DNA of 64,000 nt, from positions 2,728,001 to 2,792,000 of the forward strand of contig NZ_CP108454.1 of the NCBI RefSeq assembly GCF_036240795.1, in the 5' to 3' direction. A program made the translations under genes and the position numbers. Below are positions 1 to 7,681 of this stretch, in pieces. The notes beneath the pieces are model-generated. The model saw only the letters and a list, made by a program, of their open reading frames with translations. It had not been told where the DNA came from and made no database searches. Position 1 is the stretch's first letter, and each line of letters begins with the position of its first letter. Source of the stretch: Streptomyces sp. NBC_01268 (GTDB taxonomy: Bacteria > Actinomycetota > Actinomycetes > Streptomycetales > Streptomycetaceae).

Positions 1-29
1 GCGAGGATGTCGAGCTCGTGCTGCGTCAT
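1..29 (-). CDS. N-terminus of an unidentified protein, cut by the window edge
   Basis: Only the first nine codons are visible (MTQHELDIL, then a partial Ala codon). The ATG overlaps the stop codon of the TetR gene upstream by four bases (ATGA), so the two genes are very likely translationally coupled and co-transcribed. The regulator next to it probably controls this gene. Nothing about its function can be read from so few residues. Confidence 0.55.
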
Positions 30-655
30 GGCGTCAACCCTTGGAGGTAGGCGGCGAGCGCGGAGGAGAGGGCCGTGCGGTACGTGTCGTCGCGCCCCGG
101 GTCGTCGGGGTCGTGACCGAGGTCGGTGAGCCAGTAGCGGCGGCCGAGGGCGTAGCCGTACGCGCCGGACAGGGCGAGGAGGACGACCATCTCGATCCGC
201 TCCCGGTCCGGGCCGTCGGGCCCGGGGAGCACGCCGCGGACGCCGTCCTCGATGGCGTCGACGAGCCGGGAGAGGTCGGTCGGGGCGTCGGGGGCGTCGC
301 CGGCCTCCCGGCCGTGGAGCTGCGACCAGGCCCAGAGCCGGACGTACCGCTCGTCGCCGAGGATCTCGAAGAGGACGCGGGTCATGCCGTCGGCGTACGG
401 CACGCGCCCGTCGGCCTGGAGCCGCTGCCGCACGAGGTCGCGCTTGCGTTCGTTCTCGCGCTGGAGGACGGCGCGGACGAGGGCGGCGTAGGTGCCGAAG
501 TAGTGGGTGACGAGCCCGTGCGTGACACCGACCGCCTCGGCGACCCGCCGCAGGCCGACGCCGTCGGGCCCGTGCCGGGCGATGAGGTCGGTGGCGGCAT
601 CGAGAATCTCGGCCCGCGCCTCTTCAGGACTCCGCCGCCGCCGCTTGGTCGCCAT
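26..655 (-). CDS. TetR/AcrR family transcriptional regulator
   Basis: This 209-residue protein has the TetR layout. A basic N-terminus (KRRRRSPEEARAEIL) leads into a helix-turn-helix at about residues 15-60, with the recognition segment VAEAVGVTHGLVTHYFGT, followed by an all-helical ligand and dimer domain. A GAGGGTG ribosome site lies just before the ATG. TetR proteins are usually repressors that leave DNA when a small ligand binds; the ligand here is unknown. The stop overlaps the next gene by four bases, which suggests that gene is its target. An inverted repeat upstream (706-742) is a candidate auto-operator. Confidence 0.9.
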   Translation of the reverse strand: MATKRRRRSPEEARAEILDAATDLIARHGPDGVGLRRVAEAVGVTHGLVTHYFGTYAALVRAVLQRENERKRDLVRQRLQADGRVPYADGMTRVLFEILGDERYVRLWAWSQLHGREAGDAPDAPTDLSRLVDAIEDGVRGVLPGPDGPDRERIEMVVLLALSGAYGYALGRRYWLTDLGHDPDDPGRDDTYRTALSSALAAYLQGLTP

Positions 656-999
656 TCACCCTCACGCTCCTCCCGCGCCCGCGCCCCCGCGCCCGCTATC
701 GGCAAGGTGGACAATAACGCGCCGGGGCTCTTGTTATCCACCCCGCCAACAGCGCGCCGAGGGATCAACTCGCCATTCAGGGTCACTGGTTGGGCCGCCC
801 GGCTCCAGGAAGGGTCTTCGCGGCGGGAGTTGCGGGTGGGCTTCTGGTGCGGCCAAGCTTGTGGTTGCCGAACAGTGCGCGCGTGCTCACCGTGCTGCGG
901 GTTGCCGCGCCGGGGTGCGGAAGTCCACGTGCCTTTTGGGGCGTTAGGCCGTTAGGGGTGTCGCGGACGCATTCGGCGTCCCGGCCGGAAGGATGGCCC
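656..999. promoter_or_regulatory. Divergent intergenic region with an inverted repeat near the tetR side
   Basis: There is no gene in these 344 bases. An imperfect inverted repeat, GGTGGACAATAAC (706-718) against GTTATCCACC (733-742), sits about 50-90 bases before the TetR start and looks like a TetR-type operator. The rest must hold the promoter of the small secreted protein at 1000; a direct repeat of CGTTAGG occurs near 941-955. Which protein binds is not visible. Confidence 0.4.
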
Positions 1000-1314
1000 A
1001 TGTCCCCGAAGCGCGTTACCCGTCGCCTGCTGGTGCTGTCGGCCACGGCGGCTTCCTGCACGGGCGCCTTGAGCGTTCCGGCCGTGGCGAGCACCAACGT
1101 TCTGGCGGTCGGAAACGCCGCCTACGACACCACGATGATCAACCAGGACCACGACATCACGGCGGTTGGTGAGACCGCTCACGGCAGCGGGCTGGGGAAC
1201 GGCCTTGTCCAGCTGCCGGTGGACCACCCCGACAACCGCGGTGGTGGTGGCAGCCTGCTCTTCTCCGATCGTGGGCTGAAGACCGAGGTCACCGCGGTGG
1301 TCTGGGAACGATGA
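1000..1314 (+). CDS. Small secreted protein ending in an S74-type SDxxLK cleavage motif
   Basis: The ATG at 1000 is chosen because GGAAGGA lies 8 bases upstream and it gives a proper signal peptide (MSPKRVTRRLLVLSATAA, cleavage near AVAS). The mature part of about 74 residues is glycine- and histidine-rich and weakly recalls chaplin-like repeats (VGNAAY..., HGSGLGNGLVQLPV) without cysteines. Its last residues, SDRGLKTEVTAVVWER, match the start of the peptidase S74/endosialidase chaperone domain, including the Ser and Lys of its self-cleavage dyad. The stop overlaps the next ATG (ATGA), and the next gene carries the rest of that domain. It could be a bicistronic system or a frameshifted single gene. 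Confidence 0.65.
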   Translation: MSPKRVTRRLLVLSATAASCTGALSVPAVASTNVLAVGNAAYDTTMINQDHDITAVGETAHGSGLGNGLVQLPVDHPDNRGGGGSLLFSDRGLKTEVTAVVWER

Positions 1315-1748
1315 GCGGCTGGCGGTTGAGGTGGACCCTGGCCAGGATCTGGACGCCGGCCCTGGTCAGGAGGCGTCTTCGGCAGGGTGCCTCCGCGGCC
1401 GGGCTGGCGTCGGGGGCCGTGTCGGGGGCGGTGCGCGGCAGCGATCCGGTCAACGGATACCAGGTGCTGGAGCAGGTGGTGCGCCTGCCGGTCAGCACGT
1501 GGCGGTATCACTGGGACCCTCCGCACGTCCGCCACCTGGGCCCCATGGCGCAGGACTGGTGGAAGGCGTTCGGGGTGGGTGAGAACGACAGGACGATCTG
1601 CTGCACCGACGCCAACGGGGTGGCCGTCGTCGCGATTCAGGCCCTGCACCGGGAACTGGCCGAGCTACGAGACGAAGTCGCGGCCCTGCGAGCCCAGAGC
1701 GACCCGGCGCACGACCCCGGTGGGCCCGGAGCGGCCGGCTCAGGATGA
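1311..1748 (+). CDS. C-terminal part of a tail-fibre/endosialidase intramolecular chaperone (S74) domain
   Basis: This 145-residue product starts inside the stop of the gene before it. Residues 1-45 are arginine-rich with no signal peptide. Residues about 48-125 match the S74 chaperone core (VLEQVVRLPVSTWRY, VRHLGPMAQDWW, DRTICC.DANGVAVVAIQAL), followed by a short coiled coil (LAELRDEVAALRA). In phage tail spikes this domain trimerises, helps the spike fold and is then cut off. The Ser-Lys cleavage motif is missing here and lies at the end of the preceding protein. The 3' end overlaps the convergent gene by nine bases. Confidence 0.7.
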   Translation: MSGWRLRWTLARIWTPALVRRRLRQGASAAGLASGAVSGAVRGSDPVNGYQVLEQVVRLPVSTWRYHWDPPHVRHLGPMAQDWWKAFGVGENDRTICCTDANGVAVVAIQALHRELAELRDEVAALRAQSDPAHDPGGPGAAGSG

Positions 1749-2483
1749 AGGGCCAGGACACCCCAAAGCCGATGTCACCCAGCTTTCGGAGGGTGGTGCG
1801 TCCTGGGGCGTCTCGTTCACCAGCCAGGAACCGTTCCACTCCACGTTCCACACCTGGCCGTAGGAGTTCTCGAACTCCACGAAACTCCCCGGAGCGCCTT
1901 CGAGGAGCCCGAGCTCCCTCAGCAGCACGTCGGGCGTGGTGAACCCGCGGTTCGGACCCACGCTGCCGCCCTTTGTCCTGGTGTTCTCGTATCGCATCCG
2001 CAGGTACGGAACCGGGGGCCTGGAGAGGATCGTCGGCCGCAGCATCCGCTTGCACCGCAGCACCGCCTCCTCCAGGCTCTCGTCTCCGCGGAACTCGCAC
2101 CGGTACGCCGGGAAGACCGCCGAGACGACCTCGTTCAGGGCCTCGTTCCGCCCGTGGTGGTAGCCGTGCACGGGCGGGGAAGCCGCTGCCACGGCGTCGA
2201 ACCGGTAGGTCCCATAAGAGAAGCCGGTGGCGACCGTGAGCGGTCGGGCGCCAGGTCCGCGCCCGAGGCGGTGCTGTCTCGCGTACTCGAGAACAGCTCT
2301 GGTCAGGCCTTCGTCGTGGACGTCCAGAGAGTTCATCTGGTAGGCCCAGCCTCCATCGACGTCCATGGCGAGGGAGAACATGAAGCGCGACATGGGCGAC
2401 CATCGCCAGGCCATGGGGAGGTCAGGCACCTCCTCGACGCTCCTGATCTCCGCGACAGCGCGTTCGATGTTCATGTCCGTCAT
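1740..2483 (-). CDS. Unrecognised 247-residue soluble protein
   Basis: I do not recognise this family. The start MTDMNIER is preferred because GGGAAGGGG lies just upstream; an in-frame ATG 36 bases earlier is also open. The protein is soluble, with no signal peptide or membrane span. It is unusually rich in aromatic residues in its C-terminal third (FVEFENSYGQVWNVEWNGSWLV), which suggests a beta-rich domain. It is divergent from the MerR gene and convergent with the S74 gene, overlapping its end. Its upstream region is shared with the MerR promoter, so MerR may also control it. Confidence 0.65.
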   Translation of the reverse strand: MTDMNIERAVAEIRSVEEVPDLPMAWRWSPMSRFMFSLAMDVDGGWAYQMNSLDVHDEGLTRAVLEYARQHRLGRGPGARPLTVATGFSYGTYRFDAVAAASPPVHGYHHGRNEALNEVVSAVFPAYRCEFRGDESLEEAVLRCKRMLRPTILSRPPVPYLRMRYENTRTKGGSVGPNRGFTTPDVLLRELGLLEGAPGSFVEFENSYGQVWNVEWNGSWLVNETPQDAPPSESWVTSALGCPGPSS

Positions 2484-2564
2484 TTTCCCCTTCCCGCGCC
2501 GGCTGGATGCGGATGGCATCCGGGCCGCCCGGCTCGGCCTTTGCGAGGATCTTGGATCTCGGGG

Positions 2565-2595
2565 TTGAAGCTGCCGCTGCGGCAGCTCCTACCGT
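2565..2595 (+). promoter_or_regulatory. MerR-type promoter with 19-bp spacer and perfect central palindrome
   Basis: A TTGAAG -35 box (2565-2570) and a TACCGT -10 box (2590-2595) are separated by 19 bases. A perfect 9-1-9 palindrome, AGCTGCCGC-T-GCGGCAGCT (2569-2587), fills the spacer. MerR-family activators are known to bind such palindromes between over-spaced promoter elements. The site lies 54 bases before the MerR-family gene, so autoregulation is the likely use. Confidence 0.8.
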
Positions 2596-2648
2596 CGTGA
2601 CCAGGGCCGGAGACACCGGCCCGGCGACACACACGTGCAGGAGTCGTG

Positions 2649-3407
2649 ATGGACTGGCCGATCGCGGAAGTGGCCCGGATGTCGGGCGTGACCGCCCGGA
2701 CACTGCGCCACTACGACGAGACGGGCCTGCTGCCGCCGGCCCGGATCGGCGCCAACGGGCGCCGCTACTACGAGGAGCGCCAGCTCCTGCGGCTGCAACA
2801 GATCCTCGTGCTGCGGGCCCTGGGCGTCGGTCTGCCGGAGATCGGCCGGATCCTGTCCGAGCAGGTCGACGAGGTGGATGCCCTGCGGGGCCACCGCCGG
2901 CACCTCCTCGCGGAACGGGACCGGCTCGACGCCCTGGTCGGCACCGTCTCCCGCACGATCGCCGAACTGGAGCAGTCCAGGAAGGACGGCAACCCCATGA
3001 CCATCAACCGACCGGAGAACCTCTTCGAGGGCGTGACGCCCTCCCAGTACGAGGAGAACATGCGCGACTTCCCCGAACTCGCCGAGGGAGTCGCACGACG
3101 CGCCGCCACGATGAGCCAGGCCGACGCCGACGCCGCGCACCGCGAGCGCACCGCGCAGATGATCCGACTGGCCGAACTCATGGCCGCGGGCCACCCGGCG
3201 GACGCCGACCCGGTCCAGGCCGAAATCGACGCCCAGTACCGAGCACTGACCGAACTGCGCGCTGTCTCCGCCGAGGACTACCGGGCCATCGGACGCTCCA
3301 TCGTCGACAACGAGACGTGGCGCGCCGCGTACGAGGCCATCGTCCCCGGCCTGGCCGCTTACCAGCGCGACGCGATCGAGGCCTACGCAACCACCCGGCT
3401 GAACTGA
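2649..3407 (+). CDS. MerR family regulator with TipA-like drug-binding domain
   Basis: This 252-residue protein has a winged helix MerR domain at about residues 3-72 (IAEVARMSGVTARTLRHYDETGLL). A dimerising helix follows at about 75-115, and then a helical TipAS-like ligand domain (FEGVTPSQYEENMRDFPEL onward). In TipA the last domain traps thiopeptide antibiotics and the long form activates its own promoter. The ATG at 2649 is preferred over the GTG three bases earlier because the GCAGGAG ribosome site is then well spaced. The palindromic promoter at 2565-2595 fits self-activation. The inducer is unknown. Targets may include the divergent unrecognised gene and the remnant hydrolase downstream. 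Confidence 0.92.
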   Translation: MDWPIAEVARMSGVTARTLRHYDETGLLPPARIGANGRRYYEERQLLRLQQILVLRALGVGLPEIGRILSEQVDEVDALRGHRRHLLAERDRLDALVGTVSRTIAELEQSRKDGNPMTINRPENLFEGVTPSQYEENMRDFPELAEGVARRAATMSQADADAAHRERTAQMIRLAELMAAGHPADADPVQAEIDAQYRALTELRAVSAEDYRAIGRSIVDNETWRAAYEAIVPGLAAYQRDAIEAYATTRLN

Positions 3408-3544
3408 GACACGAGGCAACCGCCGTCGAGGGAGGACCACGATGGCGGTTGCGTCGTGTCACGGCGGACCAGCGATGTTCGATCCCGAGGCCACCCGAAG
3501 CCCCATCCCACTGCCGCGCACCCCGGGCCAACCGAACTCCGCCC

Positions 3545-3934
3545 ACGTCCAACGCGACGACCCGACTGGAGGACGACCTCGCCGCGCTGGGGCTGGCCGA
3601 CGCGTTCGACGCGGTCGTCAACACCTCCCGTATCGGCTTCGCCAAGCCGGATCGCCGGGTGTTCGAAACGGCGGCGCGGTCCGTCGGAGTGGCGTCCGAC
3701 CGCTGTCCCTTCGTCGACGACACCCTCGGCCACGTGGAAGTCGCCCGGGCCGCCGGGCTCATCGGGCACCATGACGCAGGCGTCGACGCGCTGCGCGGCG
3801 CAACCGAGGCAAAGGCGACTCGCGACACCGCGTACACAGCGATCCCCCGTCCACTTATGGAACCCATAAGTCCGCCTTATGAGGCCATAGACCGGGGGCG
3901 GGTACTCACCCGCTCGGCGCATTATTTAGGGTGA
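3545..3934 (+). pseudogene. Remnant of a HAD-superfamily hydrolase (C-terminal half only)
   Basis: One frame reads, from about 3545, SNATTRLEDDLAALGL, IGFAKPDRRVFETAA, FVDDTLGHVEVARAAGL and VDALRG. These match motifs II to IV of HAD phosphatases up to about 3798. The N-terminal part with the catalytic DxD nucleophile and the cap domain is absent, no start codon with a ribosome site precedes it, and the frame then runs on through regulatory DNA to a stop at 3932. This is a truncated, decayed gene left after the MerR gene, not a working enzyme. Confidence 0.75.
3854..3890. promoter_or_regulatory. Two tandem palindromes before the ferredoxin reductase gene
   Basis: CTTATGG-AAC-CCATAAG (3854-3870) is a perfect 7-3-7 palindrome. 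A second, related one, CTTATG-AGG-CCATAG (3876-3890), has its centre 21 bases further on, that is, two helical turns away. Such spacing is typical of two regulator dimers binding on one DNA face. The block is AT-rich compared with its surroundings. I cannot name the regulator. Confidence 0.6.
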
Positions 3935-3939
3935 CCTAA
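3921..3939. promoter_or_regulatory. Candidate iron box (DmdR/IdeR/DtxR type)
   Basis: The 19-mer ending in TTTAGGGTGACCTAA matches the DtxR-family iron-box consensus TTAGGTTAGSCTAACCTAA at about 13 of 19 positions, with an intact CCTAA right half. It lies 47 bases before a ferredoxin reductase gene, so iron-dependent repression would make sense. The left half is weak, so this needs a binding test. Confidence 0.45.
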
Positions 3940-3986
3940 GTGCGGCGGGCCCCTGCCGACACGTCGCTTGCGAAGGGAAACCCGTC

Positions 3987-5360
3987 ATGCCCCGCCCCCT
4001 CCGTGTCGCGATCGTCGGCGCCGGCCCCGCCGGGATCTACGCCGCTGACGCGCTGCTGAAGTCCGAGGCCGCCACCGAGCCGGGTGTGTCCATCGACCTC
4101 TTCGAGCGGATGCCCGCCCCCTTCGGCCTGATCCGCTACGGCGTCGCGCCCGACCACCCCCGCATCAAGGGCATCATCACCGCCCTCCACCAGGTCCTCG
4201 ACAAGCCGCAGATCCGCCTCTTCGGCAACGTCGACTACGGCACCGACGTGCACCTGGACGACCTGCACGCCTTCTACGACGCCGTGATCTTCTCCACCGG
4301 CGCCACCGCCGACCGCGCCCTGAACATCCCGGGCGTCGAGCTCGACGGGTCGTACGGCGCCGCCGACTTCGTCTCCTGGTACGACGGGCACCCGGACGTC
4401 CCCCGCACCTGGCCGCTGGAGGCCGAGAAGGTCGCCGTCCTCGGTGTCGGCAACGTCGCGCTCGACGTGGCCCGGGTCCTCGCCAAGACCGCCGACGAAC
4501 TGCTGCCCACCGAGATCCCCGCGAACGTCTACGACGGCCTCAAGGCCAACAAGGCGCTGGAGATCCACGTCTTCGGCCGGCGCGGCCCCGCCCAGGCCAA
4601 GTTCAGCCCCATGGAGCTGCGCGAGCTGGACCACTCGCCCAACATCGAGGTCATCGTCAACCCCGAGGACATCGACTACGACGAGGGCTCCATCGCCGAG
4701 CGGCGCAAGAACAAGCAGACCGACATGGTCGCCAAGACCCTCGAGAACTGGGCCATCCGCGACATCGGCGACCGCCCGCACAAGCTCTTCCTGCACTTCT
4801 TCGAGTCGCCCTCCGAGATCCTCGGCGAGGACGGCAAGGTCGTCGGCCTCCGCACCGAGCGCACCGAGCTCGACGGCACCGGCAACGTGAAGAGCACCGG
4901 CCAGACCACCGACTGGGACGTCCAGGCCGTCTACCGCGCCGTCGGCTACCTCTCCGACGAGCTGCCCAAGCTGCCCTGGGACGCCGCCAGCGGCACCGTC
5001 CCGGACGCGGGCGGCCGGGTCGTCGAGGAGAGCGGCGCCCACCTGCCCTCCACCTACGTCACCGGCTGGATCCGGCGCGGCCCCGTCGGCCTCATCGGCC
5101 ACACCAAGGGCGACGCCAACGAGACCGTCGCCAACCTCCTCGACGACCACGCCAACGGGCGACTCCTCGCGCCCGAGTCCCCGCAGGAGGAGGCCGTCGT
5201 GTCCTTCCTGGAGGGCAAGGGCATCGCGTACACCACCTGGGAGGGCTGGTACGCGCTCGACGCCGCCGAGAAGGCCCTCGGCGAGCCGCAGGGCCGCGAG
5301 CGCGTGAAGATCGTCGAGCGCGACGAGATGCTGCGCGCCAGCGGCGTCGACCTGGGCTGA
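3987..5360 (+). CDS. fprA: Ferredoxin/adrenodoxin-type NADP reductase (FprA type)
   Basis: This 457-residue flavoprotein resembles mycobacterial FprA and adrenodoxin reductase. It moves electrons between NADPH and ferredoxin through FAD. The FAD motif VAIVGAGPAGIYAA is at residues 7-20, the family signature PFGLIRYGVAPDHPRIKG follows at about 44-61, and the NADP-binding GVGNVALDVARVL is at about 153-165. Near the C-terminus are GWIRRGPVGLIGHTKGDANET and a conserved tail. A GAAGGGAAA ribosome site lies before the ATG. Likely partners are ferredoxins serving cytochromes P450 or iron metabolism. The upstream tandem palindromes and the candidate iron box imply tight control. Confidence 0.95.
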   Translation: MPRPLRVAIVGAGPAGIYAADALLKSEAATEPGVSIDLFERMPAPFGLIRYGVAPDHPRIKGIITALHQVLDKPQIRLFGNVDYGTDVHLDDLHAFYDAVIFSTGATADRALNIPGVELDGSYGAADFVSWYDGHPDVPRTWPLEAEKVAVLGVGNVALDVARVLAKTADELLPTEIPANVYDGLKANKALEIHVFGRRGPAQAKFSPMELRELDHSPNIEVIVNPEDIDYDEGSIAERRKNKQTDMVAKTLENWAIRDIGDRPHKLFLHFFESPSEILGEDGKVVGLRTERTELDGTGNVKSTGQTTDWDVQAVYRAVGYLSDELPKLPWDAASGTVPDAGGRVVEESGAHLPSTYVTGWIRRGPVGLIGHTKGDANETVANLLDDHANGRLLAPESPQEEAVVSFLEGKGIAYTTWEGWYALDAAEKALGEPQGRERVKIVERDEMLRASGVDLG

Positions 5361-5372
5361 CCCCTTCACCCC

Positions 5373-5426
5373 TCCCTTCGGGCCTTCCCGGTCCTACGCT
5401 GAAAGGACCGGGAAGGCCCGAAGGGA
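5373..5426. terminator. Perfect 23-bp hairpin covering the ribosome site of the TPR gene
   Basis: Arms 5373-5395 and 5404-5426 are perfect complements (23 bp) around an 8-base loop. The hairpin starts 12 bases after the stop of the reductase gene, so it can end that transcript. Its right arm contains AAGGGA, the ribosome site of the next gene (ATG 5436). In a read-through transcript the site would be hidden, giving very low translation of the TPR gene. There is no clear U-tract. Confidence 0.8.
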
Positions 5427-5435
5427 AGTGACGTC

Positions 5436-6938
5436 ATGGGCGTCATGCGCGTCATGCGCGTCGCGGAGACCGCCGCAGGCCCGGCCGCGCCACCGTCCCC
5501 GGGCCGGCCTGCGGGCGATCCGGACCGGAGCGCCGTCTACGCCCGCCTCCACGCCGCCGACCGCCACCCCACCGGGTCCCTCGGCCCCCTCCGCCCCCGG
5601 GATCTCGACGCCCTCGCCGACTCCGCCTGGTGGTCCGGCCGCGTCGACGAGTCGGTCTCGGTGCGCCTGCGCGCCCACTCCGCACACGTCGCCGAGGGCG
5701 ACTGGCGGGGCGCCGGGCTCGCGGCCTGGTGGCTCCACCACACGTACGGGCGGCTCGGCCGGCCCGTCGCCGCGGCGGGCTGGCTGCACCGGGCCCGGCA
5801 TCACCTGGAGGGGCGGCCCGACTGCCCCGAGCAGTGCTTCCTCGCCCTCACCGACATCGACGAGGCCCAGGCGCACCACGACCCGGCGGCCGCGCTCGCC
5901 GCCGCCCGGCGCATGAACCGGCTCGCCGCCCGCTCCGGCAGCCCCGACCTGCTCGCCCTGAGCCGCCAGGCCGAGGGCGCCCTGCTCCTGGCCCAGGGCC
6001 GCCGGGCCGAGGGGCTCGCGCTGCTGGACGCCGCGATGGGCGCGGTCACGCGCGGCGAGCCGAGCGGGATGACCACCGGGCTCCTGTACTGCCTGGCCCT
6101 CGACACGTGCGGGGGCGCGGCGGAGTTCGGGCGCCTGGTGCGCTGGACGGGTGCCGCGATGGCCTGGTGCGCCACGGCGCCCAACCCCTTCCGCGCGCCC
6201 TGCCGCCTCCACCACGTCGAGGTGCTCGACCTGCTCGGCGACTGGGCGCGCGCCGAGGAGGAGGCGCGGCTGGTCTGCCAGGAGGCCCTGGAGGACGCGC
6301 TCGACACCGCGGCCGCCGCCGCGTACGCCGTCGGCGAGGTCCGGCGCCGGCAGGGCCGCCGGGACGAGGCGGCCCGCTCGTACGCCCGGGCCCATGCGCT
6401 GGGCCGGGTCCCTCAGCCGGGGCTCGCCCTGCTCCGGCTCGCCCAGGGCCGGGCCGACGCCGCGCTGGCGGGGCTGCGGCTCGCCCTGGACTGCCAGAGC
6501 GACCCCGGGCACGCCGTCCTCGGCCGGGCCCGCCTGCTCGCCGCCCTCGTCGAGGTGGACCTCGCGGTCGGCAGGGCCGGTGCCGCCGAGGAGGCGGTCG
6601 TGGAGCTGGAGGAGCTGGCCTCGGCGCGGGGCGTGCCCCTGCTCGCCGCGATGGCCGCGACCGCGCGGGGGGCGCTCGCGCCGGGCGCGGCGGCGCGGGA
6701 GCCGCTGCGGCGGGGGCTCGCGCTCTGGCGGGGGCTGGGGATCCCGTACGAGGCGGCGCGGACGCGGATGCTGCTCGCGGCGGCGGAACGGGCTGCGGGG
6801 GACACCGAGGCCGCCCGGCGGACCCTGACCGCCGCCCGGCGGGCCTTCGAACGCCTCGGAGCCGCCCCGGAGGCCCGCCGGGCGGGGCGACCCGGCACCC
6901 CGGTGAGCAGGCCCCGCCGGCCCCCTACAGCGGCGTAG
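5436..6938 (+). CDS. TPR-repeat protein resembling the helical part of large LuxR-type regulators
   Basis: This 500-residue protein is made almost entirely of Ala- and Leu-rich helical hairpins of the tetratricopeptide type ([78 protein letters not shown]). It looks like the TPR segment of MalT/LAL or adenylate-cyclase-like regulators. I see no ATPase domain and no C-terminal LuxR helix-turn-helix. The final 25 residues are Arg- and Pro-rich. It probably acts as a protein-binding scaffold. The ATG at 5436 follows AAGGGAA by 8 bases, but that site lies in a strong hairpin. The end overlaps the convergent TerB-like gene by 14 bases. Confidence 0.75.
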   Translation: MGVMRVMRVAETAAGPAAPPSPGRPAGDPDRSAVYARLHAADRHPTGSLGPLRPRDLDALADSAWWSGRVDESVSVRLRAHSAHVAEGDWRGAGLAAWWLHHTYGRLGRPVAAAGWLHRARHHLEGRPDCPEQCFLALTDIDEAQAHHDPAAALAAARRMNRLAARSGSPDLLALSRQAEGALLLAQGRRAEGLALLDAAMGAVTRGEPSGMTTGLLYCLALDTCGGAAEFGRLVRWTGAAMAWCATAPNPFRAPCRLHHVEVLDLLGDWARAEEEARLVCQEALEDALDTAAAAAYAVGEVRRRQGRRDEAARSYARAHALGRVPQPGLALLRLAQGRADAALAGLRLALDCQSDPGHAVLGRARLLAALVEVDLAVGRAGAAEEAVVELEELASARGVPLLAAMAATARGALAPGAAAREPLRRGLALWRGLGIPYEAARTRMLLAAAERAAGDTEAARRTLTAARRAFERLGAAPEARRAGRPGTPVSRPRRPPTAA

Positions 6939-7620
6939 TGCGCGCCGTGGCCAGCAGCCGTGCGGTGTCGTCCGCGCACAGCGCGAGCGCGTTGCCGACC
7001 GTACCCAGGACCTCGCGCTCCGCCGGGCTGTACGGGCCGTCCGCGAGGGCGATGCGGGCGCCCTGGAGCAGGATCGATTCGCGGCCCGCGGCGGCCAGGT
7101 GCGGGGCGAGGGGTTCGAGGGCTTCGTGGAGTTCGATGGCGAGGGCCGCTCCCCCGCTGCTGATGTCGGGGAGGAAGCGCCCGGTGTCGGCGGCGAGGGC
7201 CTCGACGAGGTCGACGAGCTGGAGGGCCGTGCAGTCCGTGAATCCGGCCGCCCGGACTCCGGCGGCGGCGGTGTCGACGGCGGTGCGGGAGGTGGTGCCG
7301 CCGGCGGCGAGGACGGCGAGGGCGACGGTGTGGACGGCGTCGCGCAGCATCGCCGAGAACCGTCCGGTCGTCGGGTGGGTGAGCGCGTCCGTGCCGAAGT
7401 GGGTGTGGCAGGCGGCGCACTCGACGACGGGGCCCGCGCTGCCCCGGGGCAGCAGCGGTACGCCCAGGAGGGCGAAGCGGCGGCGTCCGGTGCGGCGGCG
7501 GTAGTTGCGGTCCCCGCCGCACTCCTCGCAGAAGAACTCGCCGTCGCCGATCGTGTTCCACGAGGTGCGGATACCGCAGAGAACCCTGCTCCGGTCCGAT
7601 GACTTCCGCGCTGCCCGCAC
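6925..7620 (-). CDS. Zinc-ribbon and TerB-like domain protein
   Basis: The protein has 231 residues from a GTG with a strong AGGAGG ribosome site. The N-terminal part has Cys pairs (LCGIR, FFCEECGGD, ECAACHTHFG) that form a zinc ribbon, about residues 15-75. The C-terminal 150 residues are helical and match the TerB/DjlA-N type (AVLAAGGTTSRTAVDTAAAGVRAAG, ILLQGARIALADGPYSPAEREVLGTVGNAL). TerB proteins are linked to tellurite and phage-inhibition operons, but no other ter gene is present, so the role is unknown. It is a stand-alone gene in Streptomyces style. Confidence 0.8.
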   Translation of the reverse strand: MRAARKSSDRSRVLCGIRTSWNTIGDGEFFCEECGGDRNYRRRTGRRRFALLGVPLLPRGSAGPVVECAACHTHFGTDALTHPTTGRFSAMLRDAVHTVALAVLAAGGTTSRTAVDTAAAGVRAAGFTDCTALQLVDLVEALAADTGRFLPDISSGGAALAIELHEALEPLAPHLAAAGRESILLQGARIALADGPYSPAEREVLGTVGNALALCADDTARLLATARTTPL

Positions 7621-7681
7621 GCCGCACCTCCTTCACGTCCCGGCAACATTGCCGGCGTTGGCGTGATGTTAGCCACATCGA

